The translations under genes and the position numbers were made by a program. The notes under the pieces were generated by a model. It made no database searches, was not told the DNA's origin, and saw only the letters and a list, made by a program, of their open reading frames with translations. Below are positions 12,684 through 23,583 of a stretch of DNA of 64,000 nt, piece after piece (positions within the stretch are counted from its first letter, which is position 1; every line of letters starts with the position of its first letter). The DNA is taken from the NCBI GenBank assembly GCA_018894105.1, contig CM032133.1:20660501-20724500 (forward strand), in the 5' to 3' direction. This DNA comes from Jacaranda mimosifolia (taxonomy: Eukaryota; Streptophyta; Magnoliopsida; Lamiales; Bignoniaceae).

Positions 12684-12701
12684 GTCCCACTGGGCATGCC
12701 A
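12684..12701 (-). other. Probable primer-binding site of the Tat element
   Basis: The minus strand reads TGGCATGCCCAGTGGGAC, starting 5 nt inside the 5' LTR. TGG is the usual start of a tRNA-primed site. It is not the initiator-Met type; I cannot assign the tRNA with certainty. Confidence 0.6.
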
Positions 12702-12706
12702 AAATT

Positions 12707-13702
12707 TGAAACAATAAATTTTTTTGTTTACAAAAATTTAAATTACAAAACAAGAAAAATCGTACAAATAAATTTACAATCAAAATCAATTAATCAACTA
12801 TGGATTCTATCTCCAATTTACTTCTCTGATTCTTTCCTTCCAGATATAATCTTGAATTTAATGAGCTCCACGAAAAATGCCTTAAATACCGTGAATCTCC
12901 TTAAATTTGATTTGAAGAAAATAACGTCAATTCAAGGGCTTCGCACCTTAATCTCAAATGAAACGTCGAAAATATATGAATTCCACGAAGAACGTCTTCA
13001 ACGTCGTGGATCTCTTTAAATTTGATTTGAAGAAAATAACGCCAATCCGAGGGTTTCGCACCTTAATCTCGAATCAAACGCCAAAAATATATAAGTTCCG
13101 CAAAGAACGCCTTAAATGTCGTGGATCTCCTTGAATAAAATAAACATTAATTTGAGGGATTAGCACCTTAATCTCGAATCAAATGCCAAAAATATATGAA
13201 TTCCGTGAAGAACGCTTTGAACGTCGTGGATCTCCTTAAATTTGCTTGAGAGAATTGCTGGATTCCTTCAAAGTTTCTCTCAGTTGCTGGAATTTTGTGT
13301 TGTGTCAAATGAGCTGGAATCACCCCTTCATATAGGTGTTTGATGGAAGACTTCTGATTGACTTGAACTCCTTCAAAGGTTATCTCTTTGATAAGATATT
13401 ATCAAATATCAAGAGATGATATCAGATATATTTGATTTGATAATATCAAACATCAAAAGATAATATCAATATCATATAACTTTGATTTGATTGATCCACA
13501 GACGCAACTCCATATTTGACACGTGTCAATGCTTGATTTGAATATAAAATAAATACTAAATTATTAATTAAAATTAACTATTTATCTTTTGAAATTAAAT
13601 TTAATATATCCCAAAATTTAAATAGAAAATTTTAAATTAATATTTAATATATTATTTTACATGTGTCACTTCTCGATTGGTCAAAAATTTAATATGTTTA
13701 CA
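12707..13702 (-). repeat. 5' LTR of the Tat element
   Basis: It starts TGAAACAATAAA and ends TTTACA on the plus strand, about 996 bp. The inner half holds a tandem array of about 115 bp, with GTGAATCTCC/GTGGATCTC at 12891, 13006, 13121 and 13226 and CGAAGAACGTC motifs. The outer half matches positions 1-402. Confidence 0.9.
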
Positions 13703-16128
13703 CCACCATTTCAAGAACCATCATTCCATAGCTATAGACATCAGATTTATGTGAAACTCCCCCAAAATTTCTGGAGAATATTTCTGGAGCGATATACCCA
13801 ATGGTGCCTCTTGCCCCAAGCATTGACAATATACTCTGCTTCTTCTTGCACAGATTGGCAAGCCCAAAATCAGATATTTTCGGACAGAAGTCCTCGTCTA
13901 GAAGAATGTTCTGAGGTTTGATGTCAAAATGAACAATCCTAGTATTGCAGCCTGTGTGCAGATATTCTAGACCTTTGGCAACTCCAACTGCAATCTTGCA
14001 CAGTTTTTCCAGATCCAGGTGAAAATCAGCTGTATTGCCGATGAACTTGCCTAAAGATTTGTTGGGCATAAATTCATAAACTAAAGCTCTCTTTTTTCCA
14101 TCATAGCAAAAACCCAAGAGATTGACAATATTGACATGGGATGTTCTGCTGATGCTAGCAACTTCATTAATGAATTCTTCTCCATTGCTATTGGTCTCGA
14201 TTAGAACCTTGACAGCAACAAGGGAACCATCAGGCAGCATGCCTTTGTAAACACTACCATATCCTCCTTGGCCAAGCTTACCATTGAAGGATTTGGTTAT
14301 TTTTTTTATTTCAAAATATTTGTCTCTCCTTGGAGCCATTACTGATCCGTGTAGAAATTTTTCTACATCTTGGTTGCCTTCCTGGTTAGGGAAACTTGGG
14401 GAACGTCCTCTTTTGAGGCAGCAGTATATGATAATGCATATTATAATTATACCAGTCGTGCCAAGTGTCACCCCTGGATATAGGAGATAGTTTACATGAT
14501 GATCCCGCAACAGAAAGTAATAGAATAGAATAAAATTGAGGAGAGAAATGATTTACCTACTATCATCCATGGTGAAGTAACTGGGTGCCCTAGTGGTTCT
14601 GGAAGAAACAAACAAACTTGGTGAATCCTTACCAATTTGAAGAGAGAAAGACAAAAGGGAGATGAAAATATTTAAAAAGAGAATTATCAAAGAATCAGCT
14701 GCGCATACCACCATATGCAGGTCGAATTTCAGGAGCATGGCTAGGACTTTCTTGAACCGGGGGATTAATACCTAGTCAAAAAAATAAGTATAGTAAGTGT
14801 AGCTTTAAAACATGATACGTTGTGCAATAAGATAAACTTGAAAAATATTCAACTCCAAATTTTGAGACCAAAAACAGAGAAAAGGGTAAAGAAAAAACAA
14901 GATTGAAACAGAGAGTTAGAAAGGATCAGTTCCACACACCATTTCCAGTTTGACTATTACAGTTTTCACTTTTAGCAGCGGGTCTAGGACTCTGAACAAG
15001 GGGCAGACCCGGTCCTGAAAAAACAAAACAAAATAAAAATAAAAATAAAAAATAAAAAAGGAAGGAGGAAGAAGCAAAACGAGAGATGCAATTCTCATTG
15101 TAGTGTGAAATTCTTGGTTGGACCTAGTACAACACAATAATTCCAACCATGACCGCAGGATGGGTGGTGAATGGTGATGAGTGGACACTCTAGGTTTTAC
15201 ATGCAATTATTGGCCACCAAACTAGTTTTACTTTAAAAAGACGACGTGATTAGGAGTAAAATATCTTTTGTGTACTGCTCATAAATTTTAAAACATGAAA
15301 TAAAAGAAAAAAAATATAGTACCTTGACGTGTTCAGGAGCAGGGGAGGGGGAAGGAACGGCGGCAGTATAAATTTTGGAACCTCGTGCAATGCAAGAACC
15401 ATAAACATATTTGTTGCAAAAGGTTAGTAGGCGCTGTTTTTCATCTTCCGACCACTGGATGGAAAATCCAGCGGCGAGAGCAGCCTGCAAAACATTTATC
15501 GACGACTCCGTGGGGTTTTTCAAAGATTCAGCCGCCGCATGATTTATTGGAACAAAAATATGTTTGTCGCACGTGATATCCAGTTCTGGGCCGCTGGACG
15601 ATGCATCCCATTCACCTATCTTGAAGAGATTTACAGTGGTTTTAACACCATCTACATCGCAGATGAACCGATTGGGAAGCGTATTCTCGGTGCAATCAAA
15701 GAACAGAGTGACGTTCGTGTCACTAGAATTGGAAGGAAAGCTGAAAAGGTCGGGGTCTATGGTTTTGTTGCGGAGAACCTTTGGGCATGCGTTGTTCCAT
15801 AAGTCTTCTCTTGCAACCTTAAGAGTGTTGATGGAGAAATCGATTTCCTGGACTCGGTAGGACAATGATGAGATATTGAGCATTGGGACATTGCCTGGCA
15901 GATGAGCTCGAAGCCTGGACGACCGCAAGACTCCGGCCGGCTGCCTCCCCAAAAGGGATAAGTTAAATACCTTATGCTGCCGCATTGGAGTGGTTCGTTA
16001 CTGCAGTCAGGGTTGAGTGCTCGTTATTCTATAGTCTTCTGACAGAGAAAAACTGGGAAATAGATTGATAAAATTAGGAATATTGCCTGGACGAAGAGCA
16101 AAAGTTTCCGATTGGGTTTGGGATGCAT
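13703..16128 (-). pseudogene. LRK10L/WAK-like receptor kinase, truncated by the Tat insertion
   Basis: This is a tandem paralogue of the intact kinase at 19786-23418. The ancestral start is ATG at 16126-16128 (MHPKPN), opening a signal peptide. An in-frame TAA follows soon after, and a frameshift near 15900 breaks the galacturonan-binding-type extracellular domain. Four further exons can be placed: 14940-15014, 14712-14771, 14557-14598 and 14473-13703, all phase 1 and open when joined. The last holds the transmembrane segment, the glycine loop [20 protein letters not shown] and DFGLA. Coding stops at LEMV where the retrotransposon LTR begins, so the C-terminal part of the kinase (about subdomain X onward) is cut off. 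The extracellular C-terminal cysteine motif also looks decayed. A truncated transcript is possible; a working receptor is not. Confidence 0.9.
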
Positions 16129-16281
16129 CTTTGGAAATCGAAGAGAACTCGTTTAACCATAACCATGATAAGAATTATCAGTGGTCTACAAAGAAGCAAA
16201 AAGGTTTTTTGTTTTCTACTTAGGTGTGTGATGTTCGAAGAAGCATCAATCCATGACTTGCAGTCAACATGAATAGACAAG

Positions 16282-17097
16282 TAGGGGTGTAAACGAATAT
16301 TAAACGAATAGGATACATTGTTTCTATATTCGTATCCGTTTAACTTTTTGAATATTTGGATACGGATACAGACTTGACGGATATTTAAAAATGATATCCA
16401 AATTCGTATCCGTCCGATATCCGTCGGATTCGGATATATCCGTATTCAATTATAATTAAGATGCATTCATATATTTATTAAACTTATTCGTGTTCGAATT
16501 ATTATTTTATATTTATATTCGATGATAATTATTTATATTTTTATTTATGAATATCTAAATACGTGAATCTATGAACCTATAACAAATACATATTTTAATT
16601 AATAGAAGAAACCATATAAGTTCATTAAAACGAAAGCTATCAAACAAATATCATAATTTTTAATTAATAATTGACATTATAAGTAATTATTAGTACTTAT
16701 TAATAATAATAATGGCATTTAAGTATATTAATCATAAAGTCAACCAACTATAATAGTGTTGATTAACTTTATTCTTCAATTTTTTCTCTATATTACAATA
16801 ATTTTTTAAATTTATTCTTTTTCCTTCCCAATTATTCAATTATAATTTATATTTATACATACATGGATTATGAGATTTTTATTGAAAAATATAAATAATA
16901 CATTATTTAATAAATATGTATTCGGATGGATATTAAACGGATCGGATACGCATTTACCATATTCGTATCCATTTATAATCGGATATCTACTAATCAAATA
17001 CGGATAATATCCGCTTTAAACAGTGCAGATAAATTTTGTATAAAGGAATACGAATGCGAATGGGAAACGGATTTTCAAATATCCATTTACAGCCCTA
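16282..17097. mobile_element. hAT-like non-autonomous element (TAGGG family), copy 2
   Basis: It begins TAGGGGTGTAAACGAATA and ends CCATTTACAGCCCTA, giving inverted ends. Flanking 8-mers are TAGACAAG and CAAACAAG (6 of 8 identical). The interior is AT-rich with many GGATA/TATCC motifs and no coding sequence. It is the same subfamily as 32679-33520 but in opposite orientation. Confidence 0.8.
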
Positions 17098-17105
17098 CAA
17101 ACAAG

Positions 17106-17427
17106 TATCCTCCTTTCAGTTTCTAATTTCTTTTAAGGGTAAGTTTACTTGGTAAAATGAAAGTTAGGGTGATGGGAGAGATGCAATAATCCATCAAGTT
17201 AATGATTAGAATAATTTTATATTTTATAAAGTATATTTACTTTATGGATAAGATGAGACGAATAATAAAAGTAGATACTTTTATTAATCGTTTACTTGAA
17301 TATGGATGATAAAATTAGGATAAATATCAAAATGACTAAAATGCCTTTCATATATAAAAAAGAAAAAGAAATATATATATATATTTAATTTATACTTCAA
17401 TAATGTCTAGAAAATGGTTCTATCCAC
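17106..17427. other. AT-rich spacer between two hAT-like elements
   Basis: No ORF of note is present. It contains a short (AT)n run near 17370, and I recognise nothing else in it. Confidence 0.5.
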
Positions 17428-17435
17428 CCTCACTC

Positions 17436-18105
17436 TAGGGCTATCAATGGATCGAATTTTAATTCAAATCCGATCTGAATTCAATCCGAATTATAAGATT
17501 TTTATTCGATTAAAATATTCGATAGATCAGATCCAATTATAAATATCCATAATCTAAAATAAGTGGATTGGATACGGAATTAAGCAATTCAATCCTTTAA
17601 AATTTTGAATATGAACTTTAATAATTTTTTATTAAATTAATATTCTTTTATATAATATTAATAAAGATATTAAAATAAAACCTATTTATTATATTGTCCT
17701 AATACCTATTTTAACTTCTTTATTATGCTATCAATATTAAGTATTTAACCTAAAAAATAAGAGGGATACTAGTAAAATATCAAATCTAATAATGTATAAT
17801 AGTTCACCTATGCATTAATATAATGTAAAATAGGAGTTTGTATTCAAATATTTAACTTTTGAACTAATATATAATAAAAAATTATTAAAAATTTAAATGA
17901 CATAAATTTAATTTATAAATACAATACTTTTATACAATTCGGGGGGGGGGGGGGGGGGGAGAGAAAAAAATATTAAATTGGGTTGGATTTTTTTATCATA
18001 TCCATCGGATTCGGATATGATACTGACTAACAAAGATCTTATAATATATCGTGTCGGATTCGAATATAGTTAATTCAATCCAAATCTGACCCGTTTACAG
18101 CACTA
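17436..18105. mobile_element. hAT-like non-autonomous element (TAGGG family), copy 3
   Basis: The ends are TAGGGCTATCAATGGATC and the inverted GACCCGTTTACAGCACTA. A perfect 8-bp target duplication CCTCACTC flanks it (17428-17435 and 18106-18113), which fits the hAT superfamily. The 670-bp interior has no ORF but includes a run of 19 G at 17941-17959. Confidence 0.92.
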
Positions 18106-18113
18106 CCTCACTC

Positions 18114-19785
18114 TCTTAATAAAAAGACAACTACATGAAATAATAAAACGAAAATTTTAACTCAAATGTAAAACAAAACAAAAAAAAATCAACGTTTACA
18201 AGATCTATAAAAGGCTGATCTTTGGACTCTGAACCCAGCTGTTTGAGATATACAGTTTTGTAGCATTCTGAATTCGGCTTCTTAGTTGCAGAAATGTGAG
18301 GGCCTTTCTGAACATTACTTTGCATTCTATTCCATAATGTGATTTTCATTAGAACTAGTGCTGGAGGAAGACATAATGGCACCATGAGGTGGATGTTTGG
18401 AAAGTTTATGTATATTAGTTCTCAATTATTCCTATTCCCATTTTCATTGTTCTTTAATAAATAAATTATATCATTGAATCAGAATAGTCTCGTAAACTTG
18501 AGAGAAGGGCCTTTCATGAGCCATCATAATTTTTCCATTTAAAATCAAATAAGATGTAAGATAAACTGCAATTAGTTGGATTATAATCCATATTATTTTA
18601 CTTTTTGTGTCTCAAATAAAATGTTTGCTATTTCACCTCTGGAAAATGTCTTACACCTGCAGCATACTTGTCACTGCCGCTAGCCACCTTTCAGTCTCTA
18701 GAAGTTCTTTCCTTGCTACTTGATAATTTCTTGGTAATTTTCGTGCCAATTTCTCTTGATTTTGCTGCGACTCAATTTATCCACTGTAAATTGCCAACCA
18801 CGAACCATTATAAATAGTTATCTACTTAATGCAACACCTTGGTTCCAGTCCAAGTTAATACTTCAAAAACATTGCTTTCTATGATATACAGGGCTGATTT
18901 TTATTTCAAATTATCCTTTTTTAATTTTAAATTATTCAAATTAATTCAGATTACTGCATGCACATGGTCATCACGCATCAATAAGCAATAATTCCTTGCT
19001 TCAATTTGATCATGACTGAACGCGATGAGAGTGAAGAAGAAAGAATCAGAGGATCATCTTGAAGGTGCTATTTTGTTGCAGGGTTTCTAGGGTTTTGTAC
19101 ATCTCTGAAAGCTCATTTCAATTCTTGAACAAGAATTTGGTGTATAAAAATCTAAAGAAACTGCAATGTAATGCATCCAAAAGTCACAGATTTTGTGAAG
19201 TTGGTGATGAATTTGAATAGCTTTTCTCAGAGGACTTAGGAAGCCACGTGATGGATCTAATCTTTTCTCTAACATCCTTTTCTTGACTTTGTACTTATAC
19301 TACATAAATTGTAATTTACTCCCATGTCGTTAACTAAAAAGACGAGATCTAAATTGAATTTTTATTCTTGGATATAGAATAAATCAATAATTGATATAAA
19401 TCATTAAACGTAGGACATATATATGTTAAAATATATTCTCAAATTGCAAAACATGTGAGCAAATTACATTACTTGATGGAGGTAGTTAGGATGCTTCTTT
19501 TTCTTTTCTGTGCTTTTCTTCTTCTAGATTTCATATGTCCAACTGGATCACAAGTAATCTAGTCATGGATGAATAAAATTGCAGCCGTGTTGAATGGGCA
19601 TGGGTTCAAGTCAAATTAGTGTGCAGGGATGAAACTTTTGGATGCATTAAATGATCAAGACTTGAAAAACATCTTTGTCATCTACAATTTGATTCTTTGG
19701 CTTCTAAGTTACTCCGGTAACCAATCAAACCAAGTTCTGGTGGCCTAAATGATATCCCCCCATCAACCAAATTTTTAGCCGTTGG
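18114..19785. other. Intergenic region 3' of the receptor kinase gene
   Basis: Short open stretches (minus 18131-18385 and 19087-19275) show no recognisable domain and no support as genes. The last few hundred bases (about 19500-19785) probably hold the 3' UTR of the kinase gene. Confidence 0.5.
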
Positions 19786-22700
19786 CTAATCTTCAGCTGA
19801 ATTCTCAGTCTCTACGTACTCTGACAATGACGGAGAAATTTCTGGCCCCAGTACATTAGGAGTAAACAGGAATGGCTTTGGTGGAATTTGTATGAATTGA
19901 AGACTTCCCTCCAACATTTCCACAACCTTAGACATCGATGGCCTATCCGATGGAATTGTCTGAATGCACCAAAACCCTACCAAAAACATCTTCCTTGCTC
20001 TTTCTTCTTCCTCTTCAATCGTGGCATCATTCAATCTCTCCGTGACATCAACTATTACCTTCTCGTAGATTTTGTCTGGAAAATAACTTTCACTCGAGTG
20101 GATTGTGTCAGTTTCAACAATCTCTCTTCCTCCAACCATTTCAAGAACCATCATTCCATAGCTATAGACATCAGATTTATGAGAAACGCCCCCGAAATTT
20201 CGGGAGAATACTTCTGGAGCAATATACCCAATGGTGCCTCTTGTCCCAAGCATTGATAATATACTCTGCTTCTTCTTGCACAGCTTAGCAAGTCCAAAAT
20301 CAGAGATTTTCGGACAGAAATCGTCGTCTAAAAGAATGTTCTGAGGTTTGATGTCAAAATGAACAATCCTAGTATTGCAGCCTGTGTGCAGATATTCTAG
20401 ACCTTTGGCAACTCCAACTGCAATCTTGTACAGTTTTTCCAAATCCAGACAATCTGCATTGGATGATCCAGTACTATTGCTGATGAACTTGTCTAAAGAT
20501 TTGTTGGGCATAAATTCATAAACTAAAGCTCTCTTGTTTCCATCATAGCAAAACCCCAAGAGATTGACAATATTGACATGGGATGTTCTGCTGATGCTAG
20601 CAACTTCATTAATGAATTCTTCTCCATTGCCATTGGTCTCGATCAAAACCTTGACAGCAACGAGGCAGCCATCAGGCAGCATACCTTTGTAAACACTACC
20701 ATATCCTCCTTGACCAAGCTTATCATTGAAGGATTTGGTTATTTTTTTTATCTCAGAATAGTTGTATCTCCTTGGAGCCAGTGATCCATGTAGAAATTTT
20801 TCTACGTCTTGGTTGCTTTCCTGATTAGGGGAACTTGGGGAACGTCCTCTTTTGAGGCAACAGCATATGATAATTGATACTATAATTATAGCAGTCATCC
20901 CAAGTATCAGCCCTGGGTATAGGAGATAGGTTACATGATGATCCCGCAATAGAAGAGTAATAAAACAGAATAATATTCAAGAGAATGAAATGATTTTTAC
21001 CTACAATAATCCCTGCTGGAGAAGATGGGTGACTTGGCGGTACTGGAAGAAATATATAAACATAATAAATCCTTTCAATTCCAAGAGAGGAAGAGAAAAG
21101 GGAGAGGAAAATAATTAAACAGAAAATTGGAAAAGAGTCCGTTGCGCATACCATATATAAATCCAATGTCAGGGCGTAGCTAAGACTTTGAACCGGGGGG
21201 AAAATACCTAGTCAAAAAACTAGGCTAAATTTATCTAAAATGTCTTATAAACTCATATATCTTATAATATATTTTTAGAGCTTATAAAATGTTAGATCTT
21301 TTTTTTAAAAATAAGTTTTTAAAGTGTTTAGATAAAATAAGATTGTAGAGCTTATAAGATGTTAGTAATAGCAATTTTGTAATTAATATGATTAAAATTG
21401 AGAGAACTTGTTAAGATTTTAAAAATAAATTAGGCATTTCTTTTTTTTTTTTTTTTAAAATAGCTTATAAGTTCCTAACATCTTATTTTAGGAACTTATA
21501 AGCTCTTTTCTAAAAAAAATTACTAAACACTTTTTCACATCTTAAAAGATGTTTTGAGGAAGCTCACCCAAACACCCTCTAACACTGAAGTGTAGCTTTA
21601 AAAGATGATACATAGTGAAACAAGATAACTAAAAAGATATGTATGCTTCATATTTGAGCCCAAAAACGGAGAAAAAAATAAAAAGGAAAGAACGAAGAGT
21701 AGGAAAAGAAAAGGTTGCCCATACCATATGTAGGTTCACCTCCAGGGGGGTAGCCAGGACTTGGAGCAGGGGGCATAACTTGTCAAATGAAAATAAGTTT
21801 GGTTAAGTGTAACTATAAAACATGATAACTTGATGTTTATGATGAGCAATTTTCTATATATTTAATGTATTTAACAATATATGATGTGTAAAATACATAT
21901 GTATATATATATATGTTCAATTATCTAGCACAGCAATATTTCAAAAAATTTATTACCAAGAAAAAAACAATATGAACAGTGAAATTATAAGTTAATCACC
22001 ATAAGCTAAAAATGGTAACCACGAAAAGGAAATAAATGGATTTTATTTAAAATAAAGAAATAACTAAAGAAGTACAGTACTTGTTTGGTTGTCAACTTCC
22101 AATTTATTTTTCAATTCCCAAAATATAAATAAACAAATCTTACATATTCTCCAATCTCACTCCCAAAACACATTCTAAAAGGCTCAAAATACCCTCTGAA
22201 TTCATTTTCTATCCAATCTCCAATGTCTAGCTCTTTCATTTATTGTCCCCTTACCCAATTTATATATACACATACATAAATAATTTTATAATATCAATTT
22301 TATTCCACCAACAATTGATGGGACATCCTATCTCTTCCCAAAATACAATTAAATAAATAATTTTCTCTCAAAATATTGTCCACCTACTACCGAAAATACA
22401 AACAAACAACTATTCATTCCCCAACTTCACTATCCAAAAATTATTTTGACAAAATACTCCAAAATATAATCAAACAAGCCCATAGCTATCCAAATATAAT
22501 TTTTTAAAAAATATATATATTTATTGGAAACACCCGAGAGTTTTCCAAGAATTCAATTGTTGTCTCTTTTTGTATTGCATTCTGAATTCCGGGGAGGGGA
22601 ATTGTAAGACTACCTTGGGGTTCTTGTTGAGCAACAGGGGCCCCAACCTGCAGGCTCCCTTGGCTATGCTTGTAGCAAGCAGTCGATGCGGAATTCCCAT

Positions 22701-23418
22701 TATACCCACACGTCCCACCGGATCGGATGCAACTTTCGCAACCGGCATTATCCGCCGACCATTGGATGAAGAAACCACCGGCCAAAGCAGCCTGCAAAAC
22801 ATTTGTCGACGAAGCCCTAGGACTTTCCAAAGCCTTTGCCGCTGTTTCGCTCACCGGAACAGAAATGTTATTGTTGCACTCGATGTTGGCCCCTGGGCCG
22901 GACGATGGATCCCCTGTCTTGAAGAGATTTATAGTTTTGACACCGTCTACGTCGCAGGTGAACTGATTGGGCAGCGTATTATGGGTGCAATCGAAGAACA
23001 GAGCGACGTTCTTGTCCGTAGGATCTGGAGGAAATTCGAAAAGGTCGGGATTTAAGGTTGTGTTGTGGAGAACTATTGGGCATGTGTTGTTCCACAAGTC
23101 TTGTCTTGCGACCTTCAGAGTATAGGTCGAGAAATCGATTCCCAGGACTCTGTAAGAGAGTGATGAGATATTGAGCGAAGGGACAGTGTCCTGGCGGCAG
23201 TGGAGCTCGAAACCTGGATAACCGCAGGACAGCGGCCGGCTGCCTCCCCAAAAGGGATAGCTTATGTTACTTATGCTGCCGCACTGAAATTGCTCGCTGC
23301 AGGCTTCATATTGCTGATCATTGTTTTGACAGACGCATAAACCTGGAAAATAGATTGATAAAATAGTTGCCCCCTGCAGGATAAAGAGAAAAAATTTCTG
23401 ATTGGATCTGGAATGCAT
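19786..23418 (-). CDS. LRK10L/WAK-like receptor serine/threonine kinase
   Basis: A plasma-membrane receptor kinase of the LEAF RUST 10-like group, predicted to bind wall pectin or other apoplastic ligands and signal through a cytosolic kinase. Proposed exons: 23418-22614, 21778-21725, 21042-21001 and 20912-19786, all joined in phase 1, about 675 aa. Order: signal peptide (1-30); galacturonan-binding-type domain with CGSISNISYPFW and CGYPGFELHC; WAK-associated cysteine motif CESCIRSGGTCGYN; Pro-rich stalk; transmembrane segment 301-320; kinase with GQGGYGSV, Lys388, HFDIKPQN (Asp487), DFG 505-507 and APE. HFD in place of HRD makes it a non-RD kinase, usual for this family. I chose ATG 23416-23418 because the pseudogene paralogue conserves it; an in-frame ATG at 23475 is also possible. 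A linker exon of the paralogue (21152-21207 here) is 56 bp and would shift the frame, so it is probably skipped. The exact splicing is inferred. Confidence 0.9.
21152..21207 (-). pseudogene. Decayed linker exon within the receptor kinase gene
   Basis: This matches the paralogue's exon 14712-14771, with the same CTAG acceptor and a GTATG donor. It is 56 bp long and not a multiple of three, so including it would break the kinase reading frame. It is probably no longer used. Confidence 0.55.
21211..21578. mobile_element. MITE with CTTATAAG palindromes, copy A (inside kinase intron)
   Basis: It ends AGCTCACCCAAACACCCT, the inverse of AGGGTGTTTGG at the start of the copy at 56569. Both copies are full of GAGCTTATAAGATGTTAG and its inverse. 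No coding sequence. It lies in an intron of the receptor kinase. Confidence 0.7.
22079..22482. mobile_element. MITE with TTGTTTGG ends (inside kinase intron)
   Basis: The left end CTTGTTTGGTTGTC is matched inversely by AATCAAACAAGCCCA at the right. The interior is AT-rich with CCCAAAA motifs and has no coding sequence. No clear target duplication was seen. Confidence 0.5.
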
Positions 23419-23583
23419 TTTCTGAAAGAGAACTTGATTGCAGGCAGTGTTAGTGGTCAAGAAAGAAGATGACATTTGCCATTCGGTAGTTGATTGATCC
23501 TCATTGTTAGTTCTTCACAGGGGTATGATTTTCAAAGAAGCTCCACCAACGACTCGCAGTCAACTGGAGTTAGACATATCAAT

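Larger units (their letters stand above)
1..13702 (-). mobile_element. Ty3/gypsy LTR retrotransposon, Tat-type, degenerate (left end outside window)
   Basis: Two copies of one sequence bound this block: positions 1-402 match 13289-13702. The right copy is a full LTR at 12707-13702 starting TG and ending CA; the left copy is cut by the window edge. Between them, on the minus strand, lie gag, protease, RT, RNase H, a second RNase H-like domain and integrase, in Ty3/gypsy order. The second RNase H, together with more than 5 kb between integrase and the 3' LTR, points to the Tat clade. By eye the LTR copies differ at roughly 4 percent of positions plus a 24-bp indel, so the insertion is not young. 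The outer right end abuts receptor-kinase coding sequence; the target duplication would be CCACC at 13703-13707, but its partner lies outside the window. Every coding domain is broken. Confidence 0.93.

Noticed and set aside
18131..19275. Two minus-strand open stretches between the hAT-like elements and the kinase
   Set aside because: No domain, no splice support, and typical length for chance ORFs in this DNA.
19888..20784. Plus-strand open frames opposite the kinase exon
   Set aside because: These are shadows of the minus-strand kinase; the same occurs opposite the pseudogene.
21152..21207. Use of the 56-bp linker exon in the active kinase
   Set aside because: It would shift the kinase reading frame; kept only as a decayed exon.
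22570..23055. 161-codon plus-strand frame opposite the receptor extracellular exon
   Set aside because: Antisense shadow of a well-supported exon with conserved protein motifs on the minus strand.
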